Shown piece after piece: positions 10,518-19,506 of a stretch of DNA of 26,518 bases. The DNA lies in contig PDIM01010460.1 in the NCBI GenBank assembly GCA_002811675.1, positions 1 to 26,518 on the forward strand, read 5' to 3'. Made by a program: the position numbers and the translations under genes. Position 1 is the first letter of the stretch; every line of letters starts with the position of its first letter. Under the pieces are notes generated by a model. It made no database searches. It saw only the letters and a program-made list of their open reading frames with translations, and was not told the origin of the DNA. This DNA comes from Ichthyosporea sp. XGB-2017a. Lineage: Eukaryota; Opisthokonta; Ichthyosporea.

Positions 10518-13500
10518 TCACACTTCCACCTTTTGTGGGCTCTGAGACAGCGACGCAGTTACAGTCGATGGGTTTGCATCCTGGTGGGAATTTGAATCTG
10601 AATTTGTATTCCGAACTTTAGCTGGACTTTCATGTTCAATGGCCAATTCTTGTCTTTGAGCGTGGTTACGTGATGGCCTCTCGCGCGCACTAAACGCACA
10701 GCCCGTTCTAAGGGAGTCAATAAGATCGTCCATGACTCCAGTTGCCCTGTCATTGTCTTGCATTCGCTTGTCCTTCAGCATTGCCTTTTGTCTCCTTGTA
10801 TTCTCCTTTTCCTTTGCCAGTTTCTCCATTCTTTTCCTTCTTTCCTCCTTCAACTTATTTTCCCGGTGGGCTTCGCTCAGTTTCGTTAAGGAAGCATCAA
10901 AAATACTAAAAAATCTTTCGCTAGGACAAACAGAGGGATCACTAGCAAAATATTCGGCACATTTTTTATACTTGCTACTTGTATTCTCAATTAATCCTCG
11001 AACCTCATTCATTTTCTTGTTGGCTGTTTTAAGAAACTTGGTCATAATAGGCTTAAATGTATCCCCTTCTTCTCGTTGGATTTTTACTTCGCATTCGGAC
11101 TCAATGCGCTCAAGACCCGCCTCTAAAGCACCAAAATCTGATAGTAGTTCTTGGAAAGATATAGTGGAAGCTTTTTGAACATTGGTAAACTCTTCTTCAA
11201 TACCTTCCAGAATAAACTTTGTCCTTCCATTACACGCAATTCTTTCTGCTAAATACCTAAAAAATGGCTGGCCATCAATAGTACGAGTATCATCTAGTTT
11301 TGAAAGAAAGTCAATCTTAAAACCACTTGCACCATCATTTCGACTACCTGTATTCATATAATTTCCCCAAAGTAAAATTATTTCGAGGAGGGCGCTCAGT
11401 TTTTTTGAAGATGTTAGCTCCTCACACGCTGAGTATATTGCTACAATATTGGGTGGTAGCTCTGATAAATGCTCTTCAAATCCCACTCTAAAAAGCATGC
11501 ATTGCAACCGTTGTTCCATTCTAGGAATGGAGCATACTTCGGCGGCAAATTTGTCGGGAAGACTAAGCATGTGTGCGGGATAATTTTTAAGCCCCTCCAT
11601 TTCCTCATGTGAAGGAAGGTATCTAGACAGGAGATTTAGTGTCTCCACCTTTATCACGCTTTCGTTCAACGTGAGTATACCCTCTCTAATATCGGCAATG
11701 GGCATTCTTAGAGTTCCTACCATGATGGAAATGTTGTAGGCTTTCTTAGAGTCGAGTACTGAAGACAACAAAGGTTTCGATGTTTCAACGTATCCACGAG
11801 AAGCAGACACCTCCTTCGGTTTTTTCGAACAAAACATTGCTTCTAGAGATTGGAATTCTTTTTGATCTTCCCATTTCATCTCATTAAGCTTTTCCCAAAT
11901 AGTGCTCTTTATCTGTGAAATATAAAAAGCCCCAATGTTACAGATTTAAGATTAGACGACAATCCAATTATGAAAAGAATGGTATTTGATGCACACTTAC
12001 TTTCAATGGTGGGAGTTTTGACCAGTTCATTCTTCGCATCTGAACGGAAGGGCAGTACTTTTTCTTCAATTTCTGGCCTGGCATTCCGACGGGAGGCGGG
12101 GGTGGAGGTGGAGGCCCACCAACCGAGGATGCTCCTGGCAGAGGCGGGGGAGGTGGTGGTGGAGCCCCCCCCATGTTTGGGGGAGGAGGCGGAGGAGGAG
12201 GTCCTCCTATGGCTGGAGGGGGGGGTGGAGGGGGCGGTGGAGGAGGGCCCCCCATGATTGCGGGAGGAGGCGGTAGCGGAGGAGGTCCTCCTATAGCTGG
12301 AGGTGGGGGAGGCGGTGGAGGAGGTCCTCCTATAGCTGGAGGTGGGGGAGGCGGTGGAGGAGGTCCACCCATAGCTGGAGGAGGAGGAGGAGGAGGTGGT
12401 GGTAGTCGGGCGCCGGGAGCGGGCTTACTAGTGGATGTTCTTTTTATCTGTTCTTCGAGCAAGCGAACTTTCTCTTTAAGGTCGTCAACTTCTTTTTTAT
12501 GCACTTCGATCATTTCAACTTCTTTGGTTACACGCTTTTCAGCCTCGTTTTCCAGCTTCTTTTCAAGGTTGGTAATTTTCCTTGACATTTCCTTTGTCTT
12601 ATTCTTATCTTCTACCGTACCCAAAAGCTCTTCAGCAGAAAGAACATACCTCTCAGAAAAAGAGGGATCTATCCCCCTTCGGCCTAAAACAACATGGCCC
12701 GCAATCTCGTTGATTAATTCAAAATAGCAGTTGCGAGTATAGCAATCGTCTCGAATTAACAACAAATGTTGTAATAAAAACAGAAAAGACTTCTCCGCCT
12801 CAGATCCCTTAACCAGACCATTTAAAATCTCAAATACGTCGGCAGGATTTTGCATATCCATTCGCATTCGATCAAGTCTATAGAGCAATTCTTGATGATC
12901 GCATCGCGTTTCATCTTCAAAAACTTTGATCTGAATTTTCAGGCTGTCATTTTCAACAAGGCTCAGCTTTGGCAAAATTCCCAGAAACCCCATTTGTAGC
13001 ACTTCATTTCGCAAATGTATTCGAAAATCAACACTTTCGGGAGAATTTACCACCGCATTAATAAATTGAACGGCAGCAACCTCAAAGCTCACGTTTTCTG
13101 TTGATTCTAAACTATTAATTACACAGCAAAAGCGACTGGAGTATGATCTTTCTTTTTTTAGCCTCGTAATAGCACTAAGGACGAGCAGATGCCCATCTGG
13201 AGGGACTAAACATACAGCACCCATTAGCTCGAGAACCTCTGTCATAGTTCGGGAGCTTCCCCAAGTCAAAGATTTCGACAGGATGTATACGGCACTTTTG
13301 AACTTTTCTTTGGCACCAGCACCGCTTAGTTTTAGTGACATGACTTCCTGCAATCCAAATTTGTTGTTCATAAATGCCTTTAGGCATTTAATGCATTCGT
13401 GATGAATATATTCGATCATAAGCTGTTTCTTAGAGTAAGCAGATTTCGAATTATCTGCAACGTCTTTGCTTTGGACATAAAAAGGCTCAACTACGTCTTC

Positions 13501-14292
13501 AAGGACACAGAGAATACTTTTCAAACCATTCATACTAATAAACGATTTTACCCAGCTAATAGGATAGGACGAAAGGTGAACCTTAAGAGATTGAAGAGCT
13601 TTAAGAAGCTGTTTTGGATTTGCCGCTTTCGATTCAATTTCATTCACATGAAACTCGGCTGTATTCGCATATTCAAGCGTAGAATTTTCCTGATTTCCTG
13701 AAAACCCAGAAGAGGTTTTTTTCTTTTTTAACGTGCCAAACTTTAAGGTTTTTGCAGATGGGGATGTCAGATGCTCTTTATCCGCGCACTCGCTTCCTTT
13801 TGACGAAGCATTCTTTGGCCCTAGAAGAGATTTCTCATTCTTTTCGTGAGCACACACAAGCATCCATTTAGATTTAGGAGATTTTTTACTCATAAGCTTT
13901 CGGGCTTCCCCAGGAATGTTCATGTCGTTCATCATTTTCACGAACTTTTCCTCAAGCTCAATGTCTGATGGGATTGGCTGCGCAGATATCATCAAGGCAA
14001 TAGCTCTCCTCTTGCTATCTCCAATAGCACTCGTTGCATTCTTCCGATGCCCCTTCATACCTGCATTATCTTTGGCTTGACAGTCACTGCTTGCTTCGAT
14101 ACTTCCTTTGCTATTTTCAAGAATAGCTCCAGCACTAGCGGCCCTGTGAGCAACGCTCTTTTGATTCTCATCCTTAGAGTTTCCCTCATTCCTATTCTCA
14201 TTTTCGATATTTCCCCTTTCTTCTGCGACATTTTTCGTCACTACATTGTCTTCATCTGCCACAGAGGGAGATTCTTTCGCATCTACACTCAT
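10518..14292 (-). CDS. Diaphanous-related formin (GBD-FH3-coiled coil-FH1-FH2-DAD), 2 exons
   Basis: Exon 1 is 14292-12001 and exon 2 is 11912-10518; the 88-nt intron (GTAAGT...CACAG) falls in phase 0 within FH2. The product is 1228 residues. Order: an Asn/Glu-rich N-terminus; a Rho-GTPase-binding block with MNIPGEARKLMSKK (about 108-150); FH3/DID (about 215-480, with HECIKCLKAFMNNKFG); coiled coil (about 551-620); FH1 poly-proline (about 625-735); FH2 (about 740-1138) with the MNWSKLP lasso and the hallmark GNYMNTGSRNDGASGFKIDF; and a C-terminal MDDLIDSL (about 1158), which fits a DAD. Formins nucleate and processively elongate unbranched actin filaments using profilin-actin; DID-DAD pairing is autoinhibitory and is released by a Rho GTPase. 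The start is the first ATG; upstream in-frame sequence begins with GTG only. Divergent from the FZL-like gene. Confidence 0.96.
12085..12412. repeat. FH1 coding minisatellite (39-bp tandem units)
   Basis: The FH1 region is GGA/GGT-rich on the plus strand and contains near-identical 39-bp units, each encoding a Pro9-Ala-Ile-Gly-Gly block on the minus strand. The phase is exactly 39 nt at 12286, 12325 and 12364. Flanking units are shorter or longer. Proline tracts in FH1 bind profilin-actin and SH3/WW domains, so unit number would alter the number of docking sites. Confidence 0.8.
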
Positions 14293-14422
14293 CTTCCTAA
14301 TAAAAACTAACTGCACTTTCGTTCCTTCGTTTCTTTTAACAATAGCGGGGTCATGCCGAAAGAGTCGGGGAGATGGTATTTCACAACAGCAGAAGAGGCA
14401 TTACCTTATAATCAAATTTTCC

Positions 14423-14488
<66 letters not shown>

Positions 14489-14679
14489 AAATAATTGAAA
14501 AAAACAAACATCAAAAAAAGAAAAAAACAAAAAAAGTCATCAGTCGTTTCAAAATAATTTTGAAATTTGACGGCGAGTTGATTTTGATTTGTTTTGATTT
14601 GTTTTGTGGATTGATTCTTTATACAAAGGAGGCGTCCCTAGTGGAGTTGAGTGTGATCGTTCTCGTCCCCTGTGACCAC
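14293..14679. promoter_or_regulatory. Divergent promoter region between formin and the FZL-like GTPase
   Basis: The 387-nt region separates two oppositely oriented starts. It is dominated by a T14 run (14423-14436) abutting an A48 run (14437-14484), followed by A-rich DNA to about 14540. A plus-strand reading frame runs open through it and would translate as poly-Lys, but I treat this as leader or promoter, not protein. No clear TATA box is present. Confidence 0.55.
14423..14484. repeat. T14/A48 homopolymer junction
   Basis: Fourteen T are directly followed by forty-eight A, so the centre is a perfect T14/A14 palindrome able to form a hairpin. It lies about 131-192 nt upstream of the formin start and 196-257 nt upstream of the FZL-like start. 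Likely nucleosome-excluding; length may be imprecise. Confidence 0.8.
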
Positions 14680-17049
14680 ATGGTAGCTGGAGGGTTAACT
14701 GGAGTGGTGTGGAGGAGACTCCTCCTCGCTGGAGTCCCTGGTCTTGTTCCCCGGCGGGTGGTGCAGGCGGGCTGCAGCAGCAGACGGGGGTGGTCCTCGT
14801 CGAGGTGGCTGTCGCCTGTGCACGAGTCGCTGCTGGAGCGGGAGCGGGTGCTGGTTGGGCGAGTGGTTGGGGGGATGGAGGAGCGAGGGAGGGGGGGAGA
14901 TGAGGGAGAGGCGGTGTATGGAGCACTGCGGAGGGTTGAGCGGGGGGATTTGTTTATGCTGGTGTGTGTTGGGGAGTTTAATAGCGGGAAAAGTACGGTG
15001 ACGAATGCGTTGCTGGGTGGGGATTATGTGGAGACAGGGATTCTGCCCACGACAAAGGAGATTAATGTGATTAGTGGTGTGCATAGGGAAGGGAAGGAGG
15101 GGGAGGAGGAGGTGAGGCGACTGTTTGTGGATTCTCCTTTGTTGAGGCATGCTAATCTTATTGATACACCGGGGACAAACGCTTTGAATAGGATGCACGA
15201 GCAGCTCACGGAGCATTTCTTGCCGCAGTGTGATTTGATTCTGTTTGTGACGTCAGCGGAGAGGCCCCTTCCGGAGTCTGAGCGGCAATTTCTGGAGAAG
15301 ATCACGGGGTGGGGGAAGAAGCTTATTGTTGTTGTGAATAAGATTGATCTCCTTGGGGGTGATAAGAATGGGGAGGAGGCGGTGTTGGGATATGTCCGGG
15401 AGGGACTGAAGAGCATCTCTGAATCAACGGCTCCCCCGGTGTTTGGTGTGAGTGCCTTGAGGGCAGTGCAGCATCGAGGAGGAGGAGGGGGGGGGGATGA
15501 TCGAGGGTTTGTTGAGCTGGAGAGGCATATCCGGGGAGTGTTGACAGGGGTGGAGTACTTTAGGATTAAGCTCTCGTCCCCTTTGGGAGCGGTGCATCGC
15601 GCTCTGGTGCAGTGTGAGAAGAGGGTTGATGCACAGAAGAAAGAGTACACTCGGGTTCTAGAGGAGATGGATATGCTGGAGCGGCGCCTTGATGTGATTG
15701 TGAAAGGGGAGGGGGGCGAGAAAGAGAAGGGGGAGGAGGGATTCCGCCAGCACGTGTCGCTGGCGGTGGGGCAGGTGCGAGATTGTGGGTATCGGGTGGA
15801 GACAATGGTTGGGGAGTTTGCGATAGAAGGAAGGGTACCGGTGGTGTTGTGGCCGTTAACTGCGCTAGCAATGTGTCCATCGACCCCTGCTGTGTTGGGA
15901 GGGGGGAGTCAGGAGGTGGATGAGGTGTGGGAGAAGAGTGATGGGTTGGGTGTGGCCGCCCTGGAGAAGGCTGGTGGTAATGAAGAGGAGGAAAAGAGTG
16001 AGGATGGGGGAAAGAAGGGGGAAAAGAAGCGGCATCAGGGTGACAGTGATAGCTGGCGAAGAGTGGAAGAGGTGGAAAGGCATGCAGGTGGTTGTCCTGA
16101 TAAGAAAAGTAAATATTCGCAGTCAACGTACCGCAGAAGCCACCGCATATCTCCACCCGTGGCTCGCGAGGAGGGCAGTCTCGCAGCGCTTGGATCTGGG
16201 CCGTATCTGACGCAGGCAATGGGTGGAGAAAGAGGCGGGCTTGATACACTTCCAACACGGTTGCACCAGAGCGGCATTCGACTGGTGGACTGGGTGGACG
16301 ACATGTGTCGTATGCAGTGGACGACTGTGTACGAAACATGCTCCCCGGCTCTTTTGCAGGATATAGAACGGTTTCATAAAGATAAGACCCACCCAGTGGG
16401 GCTGCGAAACAGTGAAGATGACTGGAATACGAAGACTGAGGCAAGAGGAAGTGGGAAAGAAATGCCCGGTATTGGTGGCTTTGGGGGTAATCGTGCAAGC
16501 CATCAGGCAGCGTTGCTGGGTGATTTGGAAAAGGCGTTGTGCCTTCCACCGCTCTCTGTTGCTCCCGAAAGGCGAAGGGAATCGCTGCCACGTCTGGTTT
16601 ACTCCACCGGGACACTGGCTGGCCGTATAAGTGGTACCTTTCAGCAGTACATTGCCTCTGCTGCGGTTCTTCAAGGGGGTATGTTTGCAGTGACCATGTT
16701 GTCCTTTGCCATTTGTCCGGAATACGCCCCGGGGGTGTTTGTGTGCAGTGGGGCGGGGGCGATAGTTGGGAGTGGGTGGCTTGTGTTGCAGAAGGGGGTC
16801 AAGGAGGATATCGTGGAGGGAATAGTGCAAAGAGACACGGGGATTGTGGCGGAGCAATGTCGCACGACCATGCAGGAATTCGCTAGGACGCATCTGCGAA
16901 AGACGCGGGGAGAGATCCAGGCATATCTGCAGCCGTACCGTAGCCACCTGATGGAGTGGGTGACGCGGCTGGAGAAAGAGGAGGCAGAGTATGCATTGCT
17001 AGAGAAGGAGACCCATCAACTAAGAAAAGACATTGAGGCATTACGGTAA
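14680..17049 (+). CDS. FZL: FZL / bacterial-dynamin-like membrane-remodelling GTPase, probable mitochondrial import
   Basis: Single exon, 789 residues from the ATG at 14680. I chose this start over the in-frame ATG at 14353 because the longer version would begin with a poly-Lys run read from a poly(A) tract, while this one opens with a presequence-like stretch: seven Arg and no Asp or Glu in the first 48 residues. GTPase motifs are G1 GEFNSGKS (98-105), switch I LPTT (122-125), G3 DTPG (162-165) and G4 NKID (220-223). The GEFNSGKSTVTNALLGG and GILPTTKEIN blocks match FZL and bacterial dynamin-like proteins. A helical region follows, interrupted by a charged Gly/Glu/Lys-rich insert (about 405-480). 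A hydrophobic hairpin (about 652-705) and a C-terminal coiled coil complete the mitofusin-like plan. Known relatives fuse or shape organelle membranes. Targeting to mitochondria rather than a plastid is inference. AATAAA at about 17085. Confidence 0.88.
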   Translation: MVAGGLTGVVWRRLLLAGVPGLVPRRVVQAGCSSRRGWSSSRWLSPVHESLLERERVLVGRVVGGMEERGRGGDEGEAVYGALRRVERGDLFMLVCVGEFNSGKSTVTNALLGGDYVETGILPTTKEINVISGVHREGKEGEEEVRRLFVDSPLLRHANLIDTPGTNALNRMHEQLTEHFLPQCDLILFVTSAERPLPESERQFLEKITGWGKKLIVVVNKIDLLGGDKNGEEAVLGYVREGLKSISESTAPPVFGVSALRAVQHRGGGGGGDDRGFVELERHIRGVLTGVEYFRIKLSSPLGAVHRALVQCEKRVDAQKKEYTRVLEEMDMLERRLDVIVKGEGGEKEKGEEGFRQHVSLAVGQVRDCGYRVETMVGEFAIEGRVPVVLWPLTALAMCPSTPAVLGGGSQEVDEVWEKSDGLGVAALEKAGGNEEEEKSEDGGKKGEKKRHQGDSDSWRRVEEVERHAGGCPDKKSKYSQSTYRRSHRISPPVAREEGSLAALGSGPYLTQAMGGERGGLDTLPTRLHQSGIRLVDWVDDMCRMQWTTVYETCSPALLQDIERFHKDKTHPVGLRNSEDDWNTKTEARGSGKEMPGIGGFGGNRASHQAALLGDLEKALCLPPLSVAPERRRESLPRLVYSTGTLAGRISGTFQQYIASAAVLQGGMFAVTMLSFAICPEYAPGVFVCSGAGAIVGSGWLVLQKGVKEDIVEGIVQRDTGIVAEQCRTTMQEFARTHLRKTRGEIQAYLQPYRSHLMEWVTRLEKEEAEYALLEKETHQLRKDIEALR

Positions 17050-17680
17050 AAAAATTCCGAGCTGAAACTGAATTGATTGACTTGAAATAAACAGCGAAGA
17101 ATAAAGCAAACAAGGAGGGGAGGAGAAAGGAGCATCCATCCATCCATCCATTACCACTTCCCAGTTGAAGGAGGGAGGGAGGGGTGGGTGGTTGCTAGGT
17201 GACAGGGAGGGAGGATTTAGTATGGGGAATCCTGGTAGATGTGGTGTGGAATGATTGGCAGTTTTAAACAATGTGAAACCACAGCAGCTCCCTTGTTTTG
17301 TTTTTTATTTTCACACTTTAGCTTTTATTTTGGGGGGTTTAACTCTTTGTTTTGCAGTGTGTTGGATTTCAAGAGGAGTCTTTGCTTTTATCATAGTCTT
17401 GTTTTGATTTGCTAAGTGACTGATTGGATATCGATTTTGGTGTTTTTCTTTGTTCTTTAGTTGTTTTTTTATTTTTTATTTTTATTTTATTTTTTTTTTC
17501 TTTTTCAGTTAATGTTTCTTATTCGTTGGATTGTATCTTCGAACACAATTCAATAAGAGTAGTTTAATCCAGTTATATCTTCTGTTGACAGTGTTTAGTT
17601 CATTTTTTCTTCTTTTGTTTTACTATTTTATTTGATTGCTATTTTATTACTTTGTATTTTGTGACTGAGTGAAAAGGACA
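17050..17680. other. T-rich intergenic region and leader of the orphan membrane protein, with a short uORF
   Basis: After the FZL-like polyadenylation signal comes a short CATC tetranucleotide repeat (about 17134-17151) and then about 350 nt of strongly T-rich DNA. A pyrimidine tract ending TTTTTCAG (17508) looks like a 3' splice site, so a 5' UTR intron is possible, although I cannot fix its donor. A 14-codon upstream frame (ATG 17512 to TAA 17556) precedes the main ATG at 17681 and could dampen translation. Confidence 0.45.
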
Positions 17681-18895
17681 ATGCAGTTGCGAGAGCGCAA
17701 AACAAGTCGCCAGCAGGGCACTAAAGAGGCGAGAGTTGGAGTGCGAGGAGCACTGAAGAAGCAAAAGAGCCCGAGTGTGCCCGGGTGTGGGAAACTTGTA
17801 GTTGGTATTGTGGCGTCCTCTATCCTTGTGGCGGGGCTGCTGTCCCTGTGTGTGTGGCCTTCCCATACTGTGGCGAGGAGCACTGGGGTTAGAGGCAGTT
17901 CTTCGAGTGGTGGAGGGAGGAACATGAATGCTATGGATACGAATATGGATAGTGATGATGGGTATGGAAGTGACTATGAGCAGCAAGAGGATGAGTATGA
18001 TGATGATCTAGCAGAGGAGGACGCCGACGATGACATGGAAATGTATGAGTATAACTACGAGGAGGAGGATGGAAATGGAGGTCGTGATAATGATCTGGCC
18101 AATTACAGTGAGGATGGGGAAGACACAGGTGATGATTATGAATCTGATAACGATGATGACTATGAAAATGATCTGTCTGTGTCCCACTGGCGAAGGAATT
18201 CTATCACAAGGACTACACGATATCCCGGATATCCTGGAAGATATCTTCCCATGCGAATTCCTAATCGTTGGCTTTGGTACACCTTGAACCAGGCTCAGAT
18301 GAGCTGGTTCAACCGCTATGGAGTGCAGTGGCCCCTGACTAATGCTATGGACCAGTTTGTCATTGTTAAGATAGTTGTTCGTCCCAATGGACTCTACCCT
18401 GGTCAATATAACCTATGGCGATTCCGAAATAGAGATATCACTGCTGAGATGGGCATGGTTGGGCGTACCAACCCTGTCTTTGTGGTGGATGATAAGACTG
18501 GCAATTTCCGTGTTGTTGTGCGCCCCCTCAACACTGCAGCGGGGGCTCCAGGCATGCTCAACGTGCAGATCTACCAGCGTGTCATTGCTAACCAGCCCAT
18601 GATGGGAGGTGGTTACCCCGGCATGTATCCCCAGCAACAGATGTTGATGCAACGCGGAGCACAAACCCCAATGATGAATGGCTATGGCATGTTCCCCCAG
18701 ACTATGATGCCTCAGACCCCAGCAGGAGGCTTCTATTTGCTCGGTAACGATAACCACCCTGGGCTGCAGTTCCGCAAGTTTCGCAAGGTGTTCACCAATG
18801 AGTTTCTGGGAAGAACCCATTCTCTGAAGAAAGTGATTGTGATGGCCCCGCCTCTCCCTTACTTTCCCGCCAACATGGGCAACACCATGTTGTAG
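17681..18895 (+). CDS. Orphan type II membrane protein with acidic Tyr-rich stem, 404 residues
   Basis: The first ATG (17681) gives a basic N-tail (1-37), one hydrophobic span (about 38-58), a Ser/Gly linker and an extremely Asp/Glu-rich segment (about 86-165) with nine tyrosines. A C-terminal domain follows (about 170-404) of unknown type. This domain has an aromatic start (NRWLWYTL), a beta-rich middle (QFVIVKIVV, NPVFVVDD, NFRVVVRPL), a Met/Pro/Gly/Gln-rich linker (about 309-345) and a basic end (LQFRKFRKVF). The charge pattern predicts cytosolic N and luminal or extracellular C. I do not recognise any family. The C-terminal half uses C-ending codons (ACC, CCC, CTC, CGC) more than its neighbours do, which hints at high expression. 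It could be a secretory-pathway structural or mineral/calcium-binding protein, but that is speculation. Confidence 0.75.
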   Translation: MQLRERKTSRQQGTKEARVGVRGALKKQKSPSVPGCGKLVVGIVASSILVAGLLSLCVWPSHTVARSTGVRGSSSSGGGRNMNAMDTNMDSDDGYGSDYEQQEDEYDDDLAEEDADDDMEMYEYNYEEEDGNGGRDNDLANYSEDGEDTGDDYESDNDDDYENDLSVSHWRRNSITRTTRYPGYPGRYLPMRIPNRWLWYTLNQAQMSWFNRYGVQWPLTNAMDQFVIVKIVVRPNGLYPGQYNLWRFRNRDITAEMGMVGRTNPVFVVDDKTGNFRVVVRPLNTAAGAPGMLNVQIYQRVIANQPMMGGGYPGMYPQQQMLMQRGAQTPMMNGYGMFPQTMMPQTPAGGFYLLGNDNHPGLQFRKFRKVFTNEFLGRTHSLKKVIVMAPPLPYFPANMGNTML

Positions 18896-19506
18896 GGAAG
18901 AAAGGTGAAAGAAGAAGAGCACCCAAAGACAACGAGAGGAAGGAAGACTACTGAATGACTGACTCACTGCCTGCAGGGTATCTTCGTATCTTTATCACAT
19001 TGCCTTTTTGTCTTTTAAACCTTTTTTCTTTTCTTTCTTTCCCTCGCTCTTTGGATAAGTATTCCCTTTGCTAAAAGAACTAAACAGCAAAAAGAAGAAA
19101 AGTGGAAAAGAAAAAGGAAAAAGAAAAAGGAAAGTAATAAGAAAAAAAGCTCCAAAAAACAGTGGCAGTTTTTTATTATTATTTTTATCCGTCCATATAT
19201 TTTCTATTAGGCTTTGAATTCTGGCACTATGAAGAATTTGTATGAAAAATAATTGGAGTTACAATTTTAAAATAAATAAACAAAACATATAAAAAAACAA
19301 TGATGGTGGGCTCAAATGACTTATTGCCCTTTGAGCGATAAAGTGAGGCGGCCATTGACAGTCTCCGAAGAAGAGGAGAGATCAATGAATAGTGCAGGAG
19401 ACAGGAAGGAACTAAAACTGCTGGTTATAAAGAGAATAACATAGAAGGGGGGGATTTATCCTAGCTTGAAGGACGGGGAGGCGTTTTGGTTTATAGAAGA
19501 CACAAA
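18896..19506. other. Intergenic region between the two type II membrane protein genes
   Basis: This contains the orphan gene's 3' UTR, purine-rich then A-rich, with candidate AATAAA signals clustered near 19270. It then holds the leader of the GT43-like gene. No further gene, RNA or repeat was identified. Confidence 0.5.

Noticed and set aside
12173-12727. 184-residue Gly-rich plus-strand frame
   Set aside because: Antisense shadow of the formin FH1 proline repeats.
14353-14679. N-terminal extension of the FZL-like protein from an upstream in-frame ATG
   Set aside because: It would be a poly-Phe/poly-Lys stretch read from the T14/A48 tract; the ATG at 14680 starts a presequence-like stretch instead.
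15566-16615. 349-residue minus-strand frame inside the FZL-like gene
   Set aside because: Pro/Ser/His-rich shadow of the G-rich coding strand; no domain.
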